64,000 nucleotides of DNA from Nocardioides panaciterrulae. GTDB lineage: Bacteria; Actinomycetota; Actinomycetes; Propionibacteriales; Nocardioidaceae. Where the stretch lies: positions 1,610,001-1,674,000 of the forward strand of contig NZ_JACCBG010000001.1 in the NCBI RefSeq assembly GCF_013409645.1. Reading direction: 5' to 3'. Each line of letters starts with the position of its first letter. The stretch's first letter is position 1. Under the pieces are notes generated by a model. That model was given only the letters and a program-made list of their open reading frames with translations. It had not been told where the DNA came from and made no database searches. Both the position numbers and the translations under genes were made by a program. Positions 45,098 to 54,520 of this stretch are shown here, piece after piece.

Positions 45098-47501
45098 TCA
45101 CCCGACGTGGTCGACCACCCCGCCGTACGTCGCCTGCACCGTCGTGGCGTCGAGGTCTCCGGACGTCCCCCGGCCCTCGCGGGTGAGCACCGACCGGGGC
45201 CACCACTCGGCCCGGCGGCGGGCTGCTCGCGAGGCGCCCCCGGCGAGCGCGGCCAGGCAGGCCTCGAGGTCCTGGCGCAGCGAGCCGGACTCCTCCGACC
45301 GCCGCGCGTAGCGCGAGAGCTCCACGGCGCGGACCAGCCGGCCGAGCGCGGCCACCCCCTCCGGCGCCACCCGGGCGCCGTGCGCCGGCCGCTCCGCGGT
45401 GCCGGCGTCCACCGGCGCGCCGAGGAACGGCACCAGCCGGTCCCGCGTCTCCCGCGGTGAGCGGGCCTCGGGCCAGGGCAGGCCGAGGTCGAGCGTCGTG
45501 GCCCGCAGCTCCGCCCAGGCCTCCTCGGGCCCTCCCGTGAGCGCGCGCTCGCGGCGCAGCCGGCGCACCGCCCGGGGGACCAGGCCGAGCAGGGCCAGCA
45601 GCAGGACGCCGCCGAGCCCGCCTGCCGCGGCGCCCCAGGGGAACGACGGGTCCCGGTGCGCGGAGTGCTTGTTCTCCTGCGGCGCGGCATCGGCCGAGCT
45701 GCCGCTGCGGCGGCCGCGGTTCGGGAGGTCGTTGCCGGGCTGGGCGCTGGGCTGCTGCGTCGGGTTGACGACCGGCACGTGCTGCCGGGTGTACGCCGGG
45801 GCGCGGGTGGCCTGGCCGTCGTGCCCACCGGCCGGGGTCGGCTCGAAGGCGACCCACCCCGCGCCGGGGAAGAACAGCTCCGGCCAGGCGTGCAGGTCGT
45901 AGGCGCTGTACTCCCACGTCTTCCCGACGACCGGGCGGGGCTCGAGGAAGCCGACCGCGACCCGCGCCGGGATGCCGAGCATCCGGGCCATGACGGCCAT
46001 CGCCGACGCGAACTGCTCGCAGTAGCCGGTCCGTCCGCCGTTGCCGGGGGTCAGGAAGGTGACCAGGTCGCTGGTGCTGCTGCCCGACGGCCCCTGGGCC
46101 AGCGAGTAGGTGAAGCCACCATCCCTCGCGGAACCAGTTCTGCAGGGCGACCGCCTTCTCGTAGCGGCTGGGGGCGTCCCGGGTCACCTGGTTGGCCAGC
46201 GTGCGCACGATCGTCGGGATCCCGGACGGCAGGTCGGTGTAGTGACGGCTCACCAGGCCCGACGAGGACGCCGCGCGCGCCATGTCGGTGGCGCTGAGGT
46301 CGAGCTTCACCGCCGACATCGAGTAGTGCAGCCCTGCCGTGGTCAGGCCGGGCTGTCCGGCCAGGAAGTCCATCGTCGAGGGGTCGTAGCGCCAGTCGCC
46401 GTCGGCGACGATGCGGGAGATCGGCGCCTGGGTCGGCAGCCAGGTGGATTGGAACGACGGCAGCACCGACACGTTGAAGTGGTACTCGGTGCGGGGGACG
46501 GTGGGGGCCACCCCGACCAGGTCGGGCATGTCGCCGTCGGGCAGGTTGTTGGCCGGCACGTCGCGGGTGCCGGCGCTCCACTCCTCGTCGTCGTAGTGGT
46601 TGAGCACCGCGATCCGCAGGTAGCTGGGGCTCGGGTCGTCGGTGGTCACCCGCAGCAGGGGGACGTCCTCCCCGCGGTGGAGGTCGCGCCGCAGGTCGGT
46701 GATCGGGTTGCTGATCGCGATGTCCTGGCCGTCTCCGGGACCGCGGCCGCCGTCGAGCAGGTGCAGGCCCCAGGTGGGGATCAGCACCGGGACCACGAGC
46801 GCGAGCGCGGTGGCGACGGAGCCGATGGTCCCGGCGCTGGTCCGCACCGCGCCGGTGCTGACCCCGAAGCCGCTCGGATCCGCCTGGGCGGGGTCCTGCC
46901 CCAGCGGCCGGCCCCAGCGGGACACCTGCTCGCTCTCCTGGAGGAACAGCATCGCCAGGAACCCCGCCGCGGTGAGCGCGAAGACCCACCAGGAGACGCT
47001 GCCGCCCACGAGGCTGACCGGGACGCTGTAGACGGTCAGCAGCGGCAGCCCGGCCAGGGGCGCGCGTCGCAGCGTGCAGGCCAGCACGTCGACCAGGAGC
47101 AGGCAGACCAGGCCGCCGATGATGAGCAGGGGATGCACGCCCGGGGCTTGGACGGGCACCGGTGCGGCGTACCGCTGGGCGGAGTCCATGGCCGCCGCGA
47201 GCTGCTGGTGGAGCCGGAGCCAGGCGCTGCCGACCGGCAGCGGCGACCCGCAGAGCATGGTGCTGCACAGCAGCGTCGAGCCGAGCAGCTGGAGCCCGAC
47301 GACCGCGGCGGACGGCAGACGCTGCCAGCGGGCCACCGCCCCGACCCCCGCGATCACGGCGGCCAGCACCAGCAGCGGGCCCAGGAACCTTCCGGGCAGC
47401 TCGCTGAAGCCGGCCCACGACCACATCGCGACCCAGGTGGTCGCGGCCGCGACCCCGGCCAGCCGCAGTCCCGGGGCCAGCGCCCCGCGCCGCCCGGTCA
47501 T
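45098..47501 (-). pseudogene. Transglutaminase-like membrane protein (TgpA/DUF3488) with a frameshift
   Basis: The gene encodes an N-terminal block of membrane helices, a transglutaminase domain and a C-terminal helix plus cytoplasmic domain. The reading frame is intact from ATG 47501 to NWFRE, then shifts: at 46121-46125 the minus strand has GAGGGATGG where GAGGATGG would give the expected DGGFTYSL. The total length, 2404 bases, is one more than a multiple of three. The second frame continues without stops through the catalytic region (GYCEQFASAM, YDLHAWPELFF) to 45098. The corrected protein is 800 residues. Either a recent inactivation or a sequencing error. ATGA overlap with the DUF58 gene at 47498-47501. 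Confidence 0.88.
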
Positions 47502-48787
47502 CGCACGACCCGTCGCGGTGTGGACGACACCACGGATGCTGAGGAGCGGGGGAGCGTCGCGCTGCTGCGGCCCAGCTCCTGCCACACGTTGTCCAGCCGG
47601 TCGCGCGGGCCGAGCGAGGCCGCACGCCAGCCCTGCTGGGCGAGGACCGGGGCCGAACCGCCGTCGGCGCGTCCGGGGGCCGACCAGGCGTCGACGTCCA
47701 GCGCGACGGCCAGGGCCGACCCGGCGTGCAGCTGCATCCGGCGTACGACGGGGACGTCGGTGGCCTCGATGCTGCCGAACACCCCGATGGTCAGCCCGCC
47801 GTGGCCGGCGTCGGTGAGCCAGCTGGTGTCCAGCAGCGGCTGGTGCACCGGCTGGACGACCGCCAGCGCCTCCAGCAGCGGCGCCGTGTTCACCCCGGCC
47901 TCGCGCAGGTGCCACGCGCTGCTGGGGTCCTCGCCGGTCGCCGTCACCAGCCGCACGCTGTAGCCGCGCTGGCTCAGGTGCACGGCGACCGAGGCGGCGG
48001 TCGACACCGCGGCCTCGAGCGAGGAGGCGACGCCCTGGCCGCGGTGGGCACGCAGCCGGGTGTCCAGGAAGAGCGTGGCGCGCGACTGCCAGGGCTGCTC
48101 CTCGCGACGCACCATCAGCTCGCCGACCCGGGCCGAGCTGCGCCAGTGCACCCGGCGCAGGTCGTCACCGAGGCGGTACTCGCGCACGGTCACGTCCTCC
48201 GCGCTGCCGGTGGCGAACGCCCGGGGACGGTTGTCGCCGGTCCCGTCCCAGGCGCCGCCGAGCGGGATCGAGGGGAGCGGGACCGTGCGCGGGGTGACCG
48301 TGAGCGGCACCGTGGTGTGGAAGGACCGGCCGAGCTCGACGAGCCCGAAGGGGTCGCCGACCCGGACCGTCATCGGACCGATCTCGAAGCGGCCCCGCAC
48401 GTCGGAGCGCACCTGGTAGGTCACGTGCCGACGCCAGCCCTGGCCGATGCCGTCGAGCACGAACCGGGGGCGGGTGCCGAGCACGTAGGGCACGTGGTCC
48501 TCCAGCAGCAGGACGCCGCTCGGGGTGCGGCCCTCGTTGGTGAGCGTGAGGTTCACCCGGGCGGGCTGACCGGCCGCGACCAGCCGCGGGGTCACGGTGC
48601 GCACCAAGGCGAGGCGGTACCTGCTGCGCGAGAGCAGCGCCGCGGTGACCAGCGGGAGCGCCAGCACCAGCACCCCGACGCGGGTCAGCGACTCCTGGCC
48701 CAGCACCACCGCGCACACGATCGCGGTGAGGCCGGCGGCCACGAACGACCGTCCGCGAACGGTCAGCCCGGCCAGTGCCTCACGCAC
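47498..48787 (-). CDS. DUF58 domain-containing protein
   Basis: A 429-residue protein with two N-terminal membrane helices (about 13-50) and the DUF58 domain, recognised by GDDLRRVHWRSSARVGELMVRREE. DUF58 proteins have a von Willebrand factor A-like fold and work with MoxR ATPases, probably in assembly or activation of envelope proteins. GTG at 48787 overlaps the moxR stop, and the gene's end overlaps the transglutaminase start, the usual moxR-DUF58-tgpA operon. Confidence 0.9.
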   Translation of the reverse strand: MREALAGLTVRGRSFVAAGLTAIVCAVVLGQESLTRVGVLVLALPLVTAALLSRSRYRLALVRTVTPRLVAAGQPARVNLTLTNEGRTPSGVLLLEDHVPYVLGTRPRFVLDGIGQGWRRHVTYQVRSDVRGRFEIGPMTVRVGDPFGLVELGRSFHTTVPLTVTPRTVPLPSIPLGGAWDGTGDNRPRAFATGSAEDVTVREYRLGDDLRRVHWRSSARVGELMVRREEQPWQSRATLFLDTRLRAHRGQGVASSLEAAVSTAASVAVHLSQRGYSVRLVTATGEDPSSAWHLREAGVNTAPLLEALAVVQPVHQPLLDTSWLTDAGHGGLTIGVFGSIEATDVPVVRRMQLHAGSALAVALDVDAWSAPGRADGGSAPVLAQQGWRAASLGPRDRLDNVWQELGRSSATLPRSSASVVSSTPRRVVR

Positions 48788-49757
48788 GGTTCCCCTCGGG
48801 CACCGGCACGCCGGTCAGCACGCCGTCGAGGATCGCCGTGGGCGAGCGCCCGCTCATCGCCGCCTCCACGCTCGGCAGCAGCCGGTGCGCGAGCACCGGC
48901 CGGGCGAGGGTCCGCACGTCGTCGGGCAGCACGTAGTCACGGCCCTGGATCGCCGCCAGCGCCTTGGCCGCGCGGACCAGGTGCAGGGTCGCCCGCGGCG
49001 AGGCGCCCAGGGTCAGCTCCTCGGAGCGCCGGGTGGCCGAGGTCAGCGCGACCGTGTAGCGCTGGACCGCGGGCGAGACGTAGACCGACCCGACGATCCC
49101 GAGCATCTTGCGAACCTCCGCGGCGTTCGTGACCGGCTCGAGGTCGTCGAGCGGCGAGCTCGTGGTGTGGGTGTCGAGCATCGCGAGCTCCGCGGCCTCC
49201 ACCGGGTAGCCCACCGACACCCGCGCCATGAACCGGTCCCGCTGGGCCTCGGGAAGGGTGTAGGTGCCCTCCATCTCGATCGGGTTCTGGGTCGCGATGA
49301 CCATGAAGGGGGCGTCGAGCTGGTACGTCGCGCTGTCGACGGTGACCTGCCGCTCCTCCATGCACTCCAGCAGCGCCGACTGGGTCTTGGGGGAGGCGCG
49401 GTTGATCTCGTCACCGACCACGATGTTGGCGAAGACCCCGCCGGGGCGGAACTCGAACTCGCGGGTGTTCTGGTTGAACACCGAGACGCCCGTGACGTCC
49501 GAGGGCAGCAGGTCCGGGGTGAACTGGATGCGGCGGACGGTGCAGTCGATGCTGCGGGCCAGCGCCTTGCTGAGCATGGTCTTGCCGACGCCCGGGACGT
49601 CCTCGAGCAGCAGGTGGCCCTCGGCGAGCATCACCACCAGGGCGGAGGTCACCACGTCGGGCTTGCCCTCGATCACCCGCTCGATGTTGCTCCGCACCCG
49701 ACCGACGACCCGGGCGAGGGTGTCGAGGTCGGCTCCTCCCGTGCTCGGAGATCCCAC
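48780..49757 (-). CDS. moxR: MoxR-family AAA ATPase
   Basis: A 325-residue AAA+ chaperone-like ATPase. The Walker A is EDVPGVGKTMLSKA, Walker B VVGDEINRASPK, sensor 1 ATQNPIEMEGTYTLPEAQRDRF, and the C-terminal lid region carries ASPRATLHLVRAAKA. MoxR proteins act with DUF58/VWA partners encoded next to them. GTG start at 49757 follows GAAGGA. The gene is divergent from mraZ across a 505-base region. Confidence 0.93.
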   Translation of the reverse strand: MGSPSTGGADLDTLARVVGRVRSNIERVIEGKPDVVTSALVVMLAEGHLLLEDVPGVGKTMLSKALARSIDCTVRRIQFTPDLLPSDVTGVSVFNQNTREFEFRPGGVFANIVVGDEINRASPKTQSALLECMEERQVTVDSATYQLDAPFMVIATQNPIEMEGTYTLPEAQRDRFMARVSVGYPVEAAELAMLDTHTTSSPLDDLEPVTNAAEVRKMLGIVGSVYVSPAVQRYTVALTSATRRSEELTLGASPRATLHLVRAAKALAAIQGRDYVLPDDVRTLARPVLAHRLLPSVEAAMSGRSPTAILDGVLTGVPVPEGNRA

Positions 49758-50183
49758 GTCCGGTCCTTCCCTTCCATGCGCTCCGCGAAGTGGCGGGCGA
49801 CACAGTCAACCGTAGGCGTCTGCGGAAACATACGTGGCGCCATCGTCTCGGGGTCGGACGCCCGGGGTCACGGTTTGGTTGCGGATTTCGCCCAGACGGG
49901 CCACGGCGGCGGCGCGGGGCGGCCGAACAGGGGCACCAGTCGCCTCCCAGCCGTCTCCCAGGCGCCCGTGCGCCCCACCGGCCACCCCACTTTCCCCCAC
50001 CTCCGGGCTCCCGCGTCCCCCACTGGCGCTCCACCCGGCCCCCACCCCGGGGCCGGCCCGCCCCGGATCCCCGCGCTGACCTGCGCAGACGCGAGGAGCG
50101 GCGGGGGCCGGCCGGCGGGCGCGCCGATCGTGGTCCGCCGGCGCGATCCGGTCCAGAACGCCCGCGAAACACGCGTGGAATGG

Positions 50184-50211
50184 TTGACGGTGGAGGGAAG
50201 TGGAGTAAAGT
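50184..50211 (+). promoter_or_regulatory. Promoter of mraZ and the cell-division/wall cluster
   Basis: TTGACG (50184-50189) and TAAAGT (50206-50211) are separated by 16 bases, a good housekeeping-type promoter. The MraZ repeats overlap both the -10 box and the start site. Confidence 0.7.
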
Positions 50212-50225
50212 GGTGCGCAGTGGAG
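50191..50225 (+). promoter_or_regulatory. MraZ operator: four TGGNG repeats at 10-bp steps
   Basis: TGGAG, TGGAG, TGGTG and TGGAG begin at 50191, 50201, 50211 and 50221, exactly one helical turn apart. MraZ is known to bind tandem GTGG-type repeats in front of its own gene in other bacteria, so this is an autoregulatory site. Confidence 0.8.
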
Positions 50226-50262
50226 GAACCGCCCACCGAAGGACGGGGAGTGGAGGTGCTCG

Positions 50263-50694
50263 ATGTTCTTCATGGGCACCTACACCCCCAAGCTCGACGA
50301 CAAGGGGCGGCTGTTCCTCCCGGCCAAGTTCAGGGACCAGCTCGCGGAGGGACTCGTGGTGACTCGAGGGCAGGAGCGCTGCTTGACGGTGTGGCCCATG
50401 GCCGAGTTCGTCGAGCTCACCCGCCGCGCCCAGGAGGCTCCGGTCACCGTCAAGGGGGCGCGTGACTACACGCGGTTCCTCTTCGCGGGCGCCTCGGAGG
50501 AGACCCCCGACAAGCAGGGTCGGATCAACGTGACGCCGATGCTGCGCGAGTACGCCGGGCTCGACCGCGAGGTCGTGGTCATCGGCGTGATGAACCGGAT
50601 CGAGATCTGGGACCCGCAGCGCTGGCAGGCCTACTCCGCGGAGCAGGAGGAGAAGTTCTCCGAGCTCAGCGAGGAGGTCTTCCCCGGGGTCTGA
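50263..50694 (+). CDS. mraZ: Transcriptional regulator MraZ
   Basis: A 143-residue protein with two MraZ/SpoVT-AbrB-like repeats: [25 protein letters not shown] near the start and [18 protein letters not shown] in the second half, each with the DxxGR motif. It is the first gene of the division and cell wall cluster and represses it in the bacteria studied. GTGGAGG precedes the ATG at 50263. Binding repeats are seen in its own promoter. Confidence 0.95.
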   Translation: MFFMGTYTPKLDDKGRLFLPAKFRDQLAEGLVVTRGQERCLTVWPMAEFVELTRRAQEAPVTVKGARDYTRFLFAGASEETPDKQGRINVTPMLREYAGLDREVVVIGVMNRIEIWDPQRWQAYSAEQEEKFSELSEEVFPGV

Positions 50695-50785
50695 CCCCGC
50701 CCCCGCAGCCCCCCGCAACACCGACGACAACAACACAGCGGATCCGCAGGGCGAGGTCTCGAGCCCGCTTCTTGTCCATCGCCAT

Positions 50786-50879
50786 CTGGGGCACCTTCCC
50801 CGGTTCCAGAGGGCGACTTCCCAGCAGGAAGCGGGCAGGGGCCTGGCCCGGTGGATCCCAGGGGCGACGAGGGTCGCCC
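50786..50879 (+). ncRNA. Structured leader before rsmH, candidate mraW RNA motif
   Basis: Three hairpins can be drawn: CTGGGG/CCCCGG with loop CACCTT (50786-50803), CTTCC/GGAAG (50817-50831) and GGGCGAC/GTCGCCC (50862-50879). The CCTTCCCC and ACTTCCC single-strand/loop elements recall the mraW RNA motif reported upstream of mraW (rsmH) in actinobacteria. Assignment is by memory of that motif and needs a covariance-model search. Confidence 0.4.
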
Positions 50880-50938
50880 GACCCGCTGCAGCCGCAGCGG
50901 CACCACCGCACGCACCACAGCACGGGAGGGGGTCGAGG

Positions 50939-51079
50939 ATGATGAGCAGCACGCCTGCCGCACCGGTACGCCGGGTTCGGCACCAGGCCCGCGACGCGGC
51001 CGCCGTGATGGCGTTCTCGGCCGCGACCTCGGTGGCGGTCGCCCTCACCTTCCTCCTCGTCGCGACCCTGGGTCGGTAG
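50939..51079 (+). CDS. Small membrane protein (46 residues) between mraZ and rsmH
   Basis: The frame from ATG 50939 (or the adjacent ATG 50942) to TAG 51077-51079 encodes 46 residues: a basic start ([19 protein letters not shown]) and one hydrophobic helix ([20 protein letters not shown]) ending in TLGR. GGGAGGGGG lies upstream, and only 11 bases separate its stop from the rsmH start. The shape is that of a single-pass membrane protein, perhaps a division accessory. I know no family for it. Codon use resembles its neighbours. Confidence 0.65.
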   Translation: MMSSTPAAPVRRVRHQARDAAAVMAFSAATSVAVALTFLLVATLGR

Positions 51080-51090
51080 GCGCAGGGACC

Positions 51091-52059
51091 ATGGCCAGCC
51101 CTCGCCACGTCCCGGTCCTGGTGGACCGGGTCGTCGCCCTCCTCGCGCCGCCGCTGGAGCGTCCCGGCGCCGTGCTCGTCGACGCCACGCTCGGCCTCGG
51201 CGGCCACTCCGAGGCCGTCCTGCAGCGGCTGCCCGGTGCCCGGGTGGTCGGCATCGACCGCGACCCCACCGCCCTGGAGCTGGCCTCCGGACGCCTGGCG
51301 GAGTTCGGGGATCGGTTCACCGGCGTGCACGCGGTCTACGACGAGATCCCGGAGGTGGTGGCCGACCTCGGCCTCGAGCAGGTCGACGCGGTGCTGTTCG
51401 ACCTCGGCGTCTCCTCCATGCAGCTCGACGTGCGCGAGCGCGGCTTCGCCTACGCCGAGGACGCGCCGCTGGACATGCGGATGGACGCCACCACCGGTCC
51501 CACCGCCGCCGACGTGCTCAACAGCTACTCCGCGGCCGAGCTGGCCCGGATCCTCAAGGAGTACGGCGAGGAGCGGTTCGCCCGCAAGATCGCCGCGGCC
51601 ATCGTCCGCGAGCGCCAGGTCGAGCCGTTCACCACGTCCGGCCGCCTGGTCGAGCTGCTCTACGCCGAGATCCCGGCGCCGGCCCGGCGCACCGGCGGCC
51701 ATCCCGCCAAGCGCACCTTCCAGGCGCTGCGGATGGAGGTCAACGACGAGCTGGGCGTGCTCCGCCGGGCGATCCCGTCCGCGATCGAGGCGATCGGGCC
51801 GGGCGGCCGGGTCGTCGTGGAGTCCTACCACTCCCTCGAGGACCGCCTGGTCAAGCAGGCCTTCACCCGGGTCACCCGCAGCGAGGTGCCCGAGGACCTG
51901 CCGTTCGTGCCGGAGGGCTCCGAGCCCGCCTTCCGCCTGGTCACCCGGGGGGCCGAGAAGGCCTCGCCCGCGGAGACCGCCGAGAACCCCCGCGCCGCGT
52001 CGGTCCGCCTGCGCGCGCTGGAACGAGTCACCCCCACCACCCGAGGAGCAGCATCGTGA
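51091..52059 (+). CDS. rsmH: 16S rRNA (cytosine(1402)-N4)-methyltransferase
   Basis: A 322-residue SAM-dependent enzyme (MraW) that methylates C1402 in the ribosomal P site. Motifs: [10 protein letters not shown] at the start, [14 protein letters not shown] for SAM binding, [12 protein letters not shown], and the C-terminal [14 protein letters not shown]. Length is standard. It follows the small membrane protein gene by 11 bases and overlaps ftsL by four. Confidence 0.96.
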   Translation: MASPRHVPVLVDRVVALLAPPLERPGAVLVDATLGLGGHSEAVLQRLPGARVVGIDRDPTALELASGRLAEFGDRFTGVHAVYDEIPEVVADLGLEQVDAVLFDLGVSSMQLDVRERGFAYAEDAPLDMRMDATTGPTAADVLNSYSAAELARILKEYGEERFARKIAAAIVRERQVEPFTTSGRLVELLYAEIPAPARRTGGHPAKRTFQALRMEVNDELGVLRRAIPSAIEAIGPGGRVVVESYHSLEDRLVKQAFTRVTRSEVPEDLPFVPEGSEPAFRLVTRGAEKASPAETAENPRAASVRLRALERVTPTTRGAAS

Positions 52060-52646
52060 GCAGCCCCGCCGTCCAGTTCCGCAGCCGGATGCCACGTGTC
52101 GCGGAGGCGGCGGTCGAGCGCGCCCGGCTCACCGTCGTCCCGCGACGACGCGTGCGTGCGGCGCGGATGCCCTTCGTGCTCCTCGTCACCGTGGTGCTCC
52201 TCGGCGGCGTGGTCGGGCTGCTGCTGGTCAACACCTCGATGCAGCAGGGCTCGTTCGCGGCCACCGCGCTGGAGGAGCAGGCCACCGCCCTGTCGGCCCG
52301 GGAGCAGAGCCTGCAGATGGAGCTGGAGACGCTGCGCGACCCCCAGCACGTGGCCGTGCAGGCACGGAAGATGGGCATGGTCACCGCCGGCGCGCCGGTC
52401 TTCCTGCGCCTCTCCGACGGCAAGGTGCTCGGACAGCCCACGGTCCCCGACCCCGCCCAGAACGTCCGGATCTTCCCGCCGGCGCCCAAGCTGCCCGCGG
52501 TGCTGGACCCCGCGCCGAAGTACGTCGACGCCCCGGCCACGGACTCCTCCGCGAACGACGGCGCGTCCACGACGCACGGGGGCGGTCACGGGGGTAGAAC
52601 TGACCAGCAGTCACACAAGCACCACCAGTCCCGGGCGAACCAGTAG
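52056..52646 (+). CDS. ftsL: FtsL-like septum protein
   Basis: A 196-residue single-pass protein: cytoplasmic basic segment of about 40 residues, one membrane helix ([20 protein letters not shown], about 43-63), then a coiled coil ([25 protein letters not shown]) with the short conserved RKMGMV end of septum initiators, and a disordered His/Ser-rich tail. It should link FtsQ/DivIC to FtsW-FtsI. GTG at 52056 overlaps the rsmH stop. The function follows from position and topology more than from residues. Confidence 0.88.
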   Translation: MSSPAVQFRSRMPRVAEAAVERARLTVVPRRRVRAARMPFVLLVTVVLLGGVVGLLLVNTSMQQGSFAATALEEQATALSAREQSLQMELETLRDPQHVAVQARKMGMVTAGAPVFLRLSDGKVLGQPTVPDPAQNVRIFPPAPKLPAVLDPAPKYVDAPATDSSANDGASTTHGGGHGGRTDQQSHKHHQSRANQ

Positions 52647-52686
52647 CACCTGCGCCGAGCGACGGTCCTGACAGACGGAGGCACCC

Positions 52687-54459
52687 GTGCGACCCACCCG
52701 TCCCCCGCGGCGCCCCCGGGGCAGCCTGCGCGGGCAGGCCCACCTGCGGCTGCGCCTCGGGTTCGTGTTCATCGCGATGGTGCTCTCGGTCTTCGGGGGC
52801 CGGCTGGTGCAGCTGCAGGGCATCGACCCGAACTCCTACGCCGAGATGGCCGCGAAGGAGGGCATGGTCCAGGTCGTGCTGCCGGCCGAGCGGGGCGACA
52901 TCCTCGACCGCAACGGCCAGCCGCTGGCGGAGTCCGTCGACGGGATGATGATCGTCGCCGACCCCTACCTGACCTCCGACCAGGCGCCGGAGCTCGCGCG
53001 CTTCCTGGCCCGCCACCTCCACCTGGACTACTTCTCGACGCTGACCAAGCTGCGCGCGTCGGGCAGCCGCTTCGAGTACATCGCGCGCCGGGTGCCGGCG
53101 ACCATCGCCACGCACGTGGTGGACGCCGCCGAGAACCGGGGCTTCAAGGGACTGGACACCCGCCGCGACCCGATCCGCCAGTACCCCGGCGGGGACGTGG
53201 CCGCCAACCTGGTCGGCTTCATGGGCACCGACGAGCCGCTCGCCGGCTTCGAGCGCACGTTCGACGGCCTGCTCTCCGGCAAGGACGGGGAGGCCCGCTA
53301 CGAGATCGGCGGTGGCACCCGCATCCCGCTGGGGGAGAGCACGATCACCCCGGCGGTCGACGGCTCCGACCTGCACACGACCATCGACCAGGACCTGCAG
53401 TGGTACACCCAGCGGGTGCTGCGCCAGACCGTCGAGGACGCGAGGGCGGAGTCCGGGTTCGCGGTGGTCATGGACAGCCGGACCGGCGAGCTGCTGGCGC
53501 TGGCCGACGACCCGACCTTCGACGCCAACAAGCCGCTCCAGTCGCCGAAGGAGGACCTCGGGTCCCGGGCGATGAGCGATCCCTACGAGCCGGGCTCGGT
53601 CGAGAAGGTGCTGACGATCAGCTCCCTCATCGACCTCGGCAAGGTCACCCCGCACACCCGGCTCAAGGTGCCCGGCGTCCTCGAGGACGGCGCGGGCCAC
53701 CCGATCCACGACTGGTTCACCCACGGCCTGATCCACCTGACCCTCGCCGGGGTGATCGCGCAGTCCTCCAACATCGGCACGGTGCTCGCGTCGGAGAAGT
53801 TCGCCCCCGGCCAGCTCTACGACTACCTGCGCAGGTTCGGCCTGGGCAGCAGCACCGACATCGGGATCCGGGGCGAGTCGCCGGGCATCCTGCCGGACAA
53901 GGACACCTGGACCAGCCCGCTGCAGGACCGGATCGCCTTCGGCCAGTCCCTCTCGGTCAACGCCGTGCAGATGGCGGCCGCGGTCAACACCATCGCCAAC
54001 GGGGGCGTGCGCGTCGACCCGAGCATCATCGAGGGCTCGGCGACCACCGACGACGGCTCCGTGGTCGGCACCGACCACACCACGACCCACCGCGTCGTCA
54101 GCGCGAAGGCGGCCCGCGGCACGATGCACATGATGGAGCGGGTGGTCGCCCCCGGCGTCGGCGTCGCGCCGGCCGCCGCGGTGCCGGGCTACCGGGTGGC
54201 CGGCAAGACCGGGACCGCCCAGCGGGTCAACCCCGACTGCGGCTGCTACGACGGCACCTTCACGGTCTCGTTCGCGGGGTTCGCCCCGGCCGACGACCCG
54301 CGCTTCACGATCTACGTCGTCGTCCAGAACCCCGGCAACGGGGGCGGTGGCGGCTCGGTCGGCGGCCCGGCGTTCTCCAAGATCATGGGCTACGCGCTGC
54401 GCCGGTACGGCGTCCCCCCGACCGGGACCCACCCCTCGAAGCTGCCCACCACGTGGTGA
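52687..54459 (+). CDS. ftsI: Septal penicillin-binding protein (FtsI/PbpB)
   Basis: A 590-residue class B transpeptidase. A membrane helix near residues 20-40 anchors it; the dimerisation domain follows (RGDILDRNGQPLAES). The active site is complete: Ser304 in the SVEK form of SxxK, Ser360-Ser361-Asn362, and Lys507-Thr508-Gly509. It cross-links septal peptidoglycan with FtsW. Start GTG at 52687. The next gene has its own promoter after a 61-base gap. Confidence 0.96.
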   Translation: MRPTRPPRRPRGSLRGQAHLRLRLGFVFIAMVLSVFGGRLVQLQGIDPNSYAEMAAKEGMVQVVLPAERGDILDRNGQPLAESVDGMMIVADPYLTSDQAPELARFLARHLHLDYFSTLTKLRASGSRFEYIARRVPATIATHVVDAAENRGFKGLDTRRDPIRQYPGGDVAANLVGFMGTDEPLAGFERTFDGLLSGKDGEARYEIGGGTRIPLGESTITPAVDGSDLHTTIDQDLQWYTQRVLRQTVEDARAESGFAVVMDSRTGELLALADDPTFDANKPLQSPKEDLGSRAMSDPYEPGSVEKVLTISSLIDLGKVTPHTRLKVPGVLEDGAGHPIHDWFTHGLIHLTLAGVIAQSSNIGTVLASEKFAPGQLYDYLRRFGLGSSTDIGIRGESPGILPDKDTWTSPLQDRIAFGQSLSVNAVQMAAAVNTIANGGVRVDPSIIEGSATTDDGSVVGTDHTTTHRVVSAKAARGTMHMMERVVAPGVGVAPAAAVPGYRVAGKTGTAQRVNPDCGCYDGTFTVSFAGFAPADDPRFTIYVVVQNPGNGGGGGSVGGPAFSKIMGYALRRYGVPPTGTHPSKLPTTW

Positions 54460-54508
54460 ACGTCTCCTCCCGGCTGCAGGGGCGCCGGAGCCCGGGGCGA
54501 CAGGGCGA

Positions 54509-54514
54509 TAGCCT
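54509..54514 (+). promoter_or_regulatory. -10 box TAGCCT, leaderless promoter of murE
   Basis: TAGCCT ends six bases before the GTG at 54521, without a ribosome-binding site. It gives murE and the genes after it an internal promoter. Confidence 0.6.
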
Positions 54515-54520
54515 CGCGAC

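Larger units (their letters stand above)
49758..50262. other. Divergent moxR-mraZ intergenic region
   Basis: No gene is supported in these 505 bases. A TACGGT box on the minus strand near 49810 may serve moxR. The middle (about 49860-50150) is GC-rich with many CCAC/GGTGG runs and no recognisable feature. The right end contains the mraZ promoter and MraZ repeats. Confidence 0.5.

Noticed and set aside
50666..50983. Minus-strand frame with a basic [16 protein letters not shown] segment in the mraZ-rsmH gap
   Set aside because: It is short, has no good ribosome-binding site, turns into Gly-rich low complexity and overlaps mraZ; the structured leader explains the sequence better.
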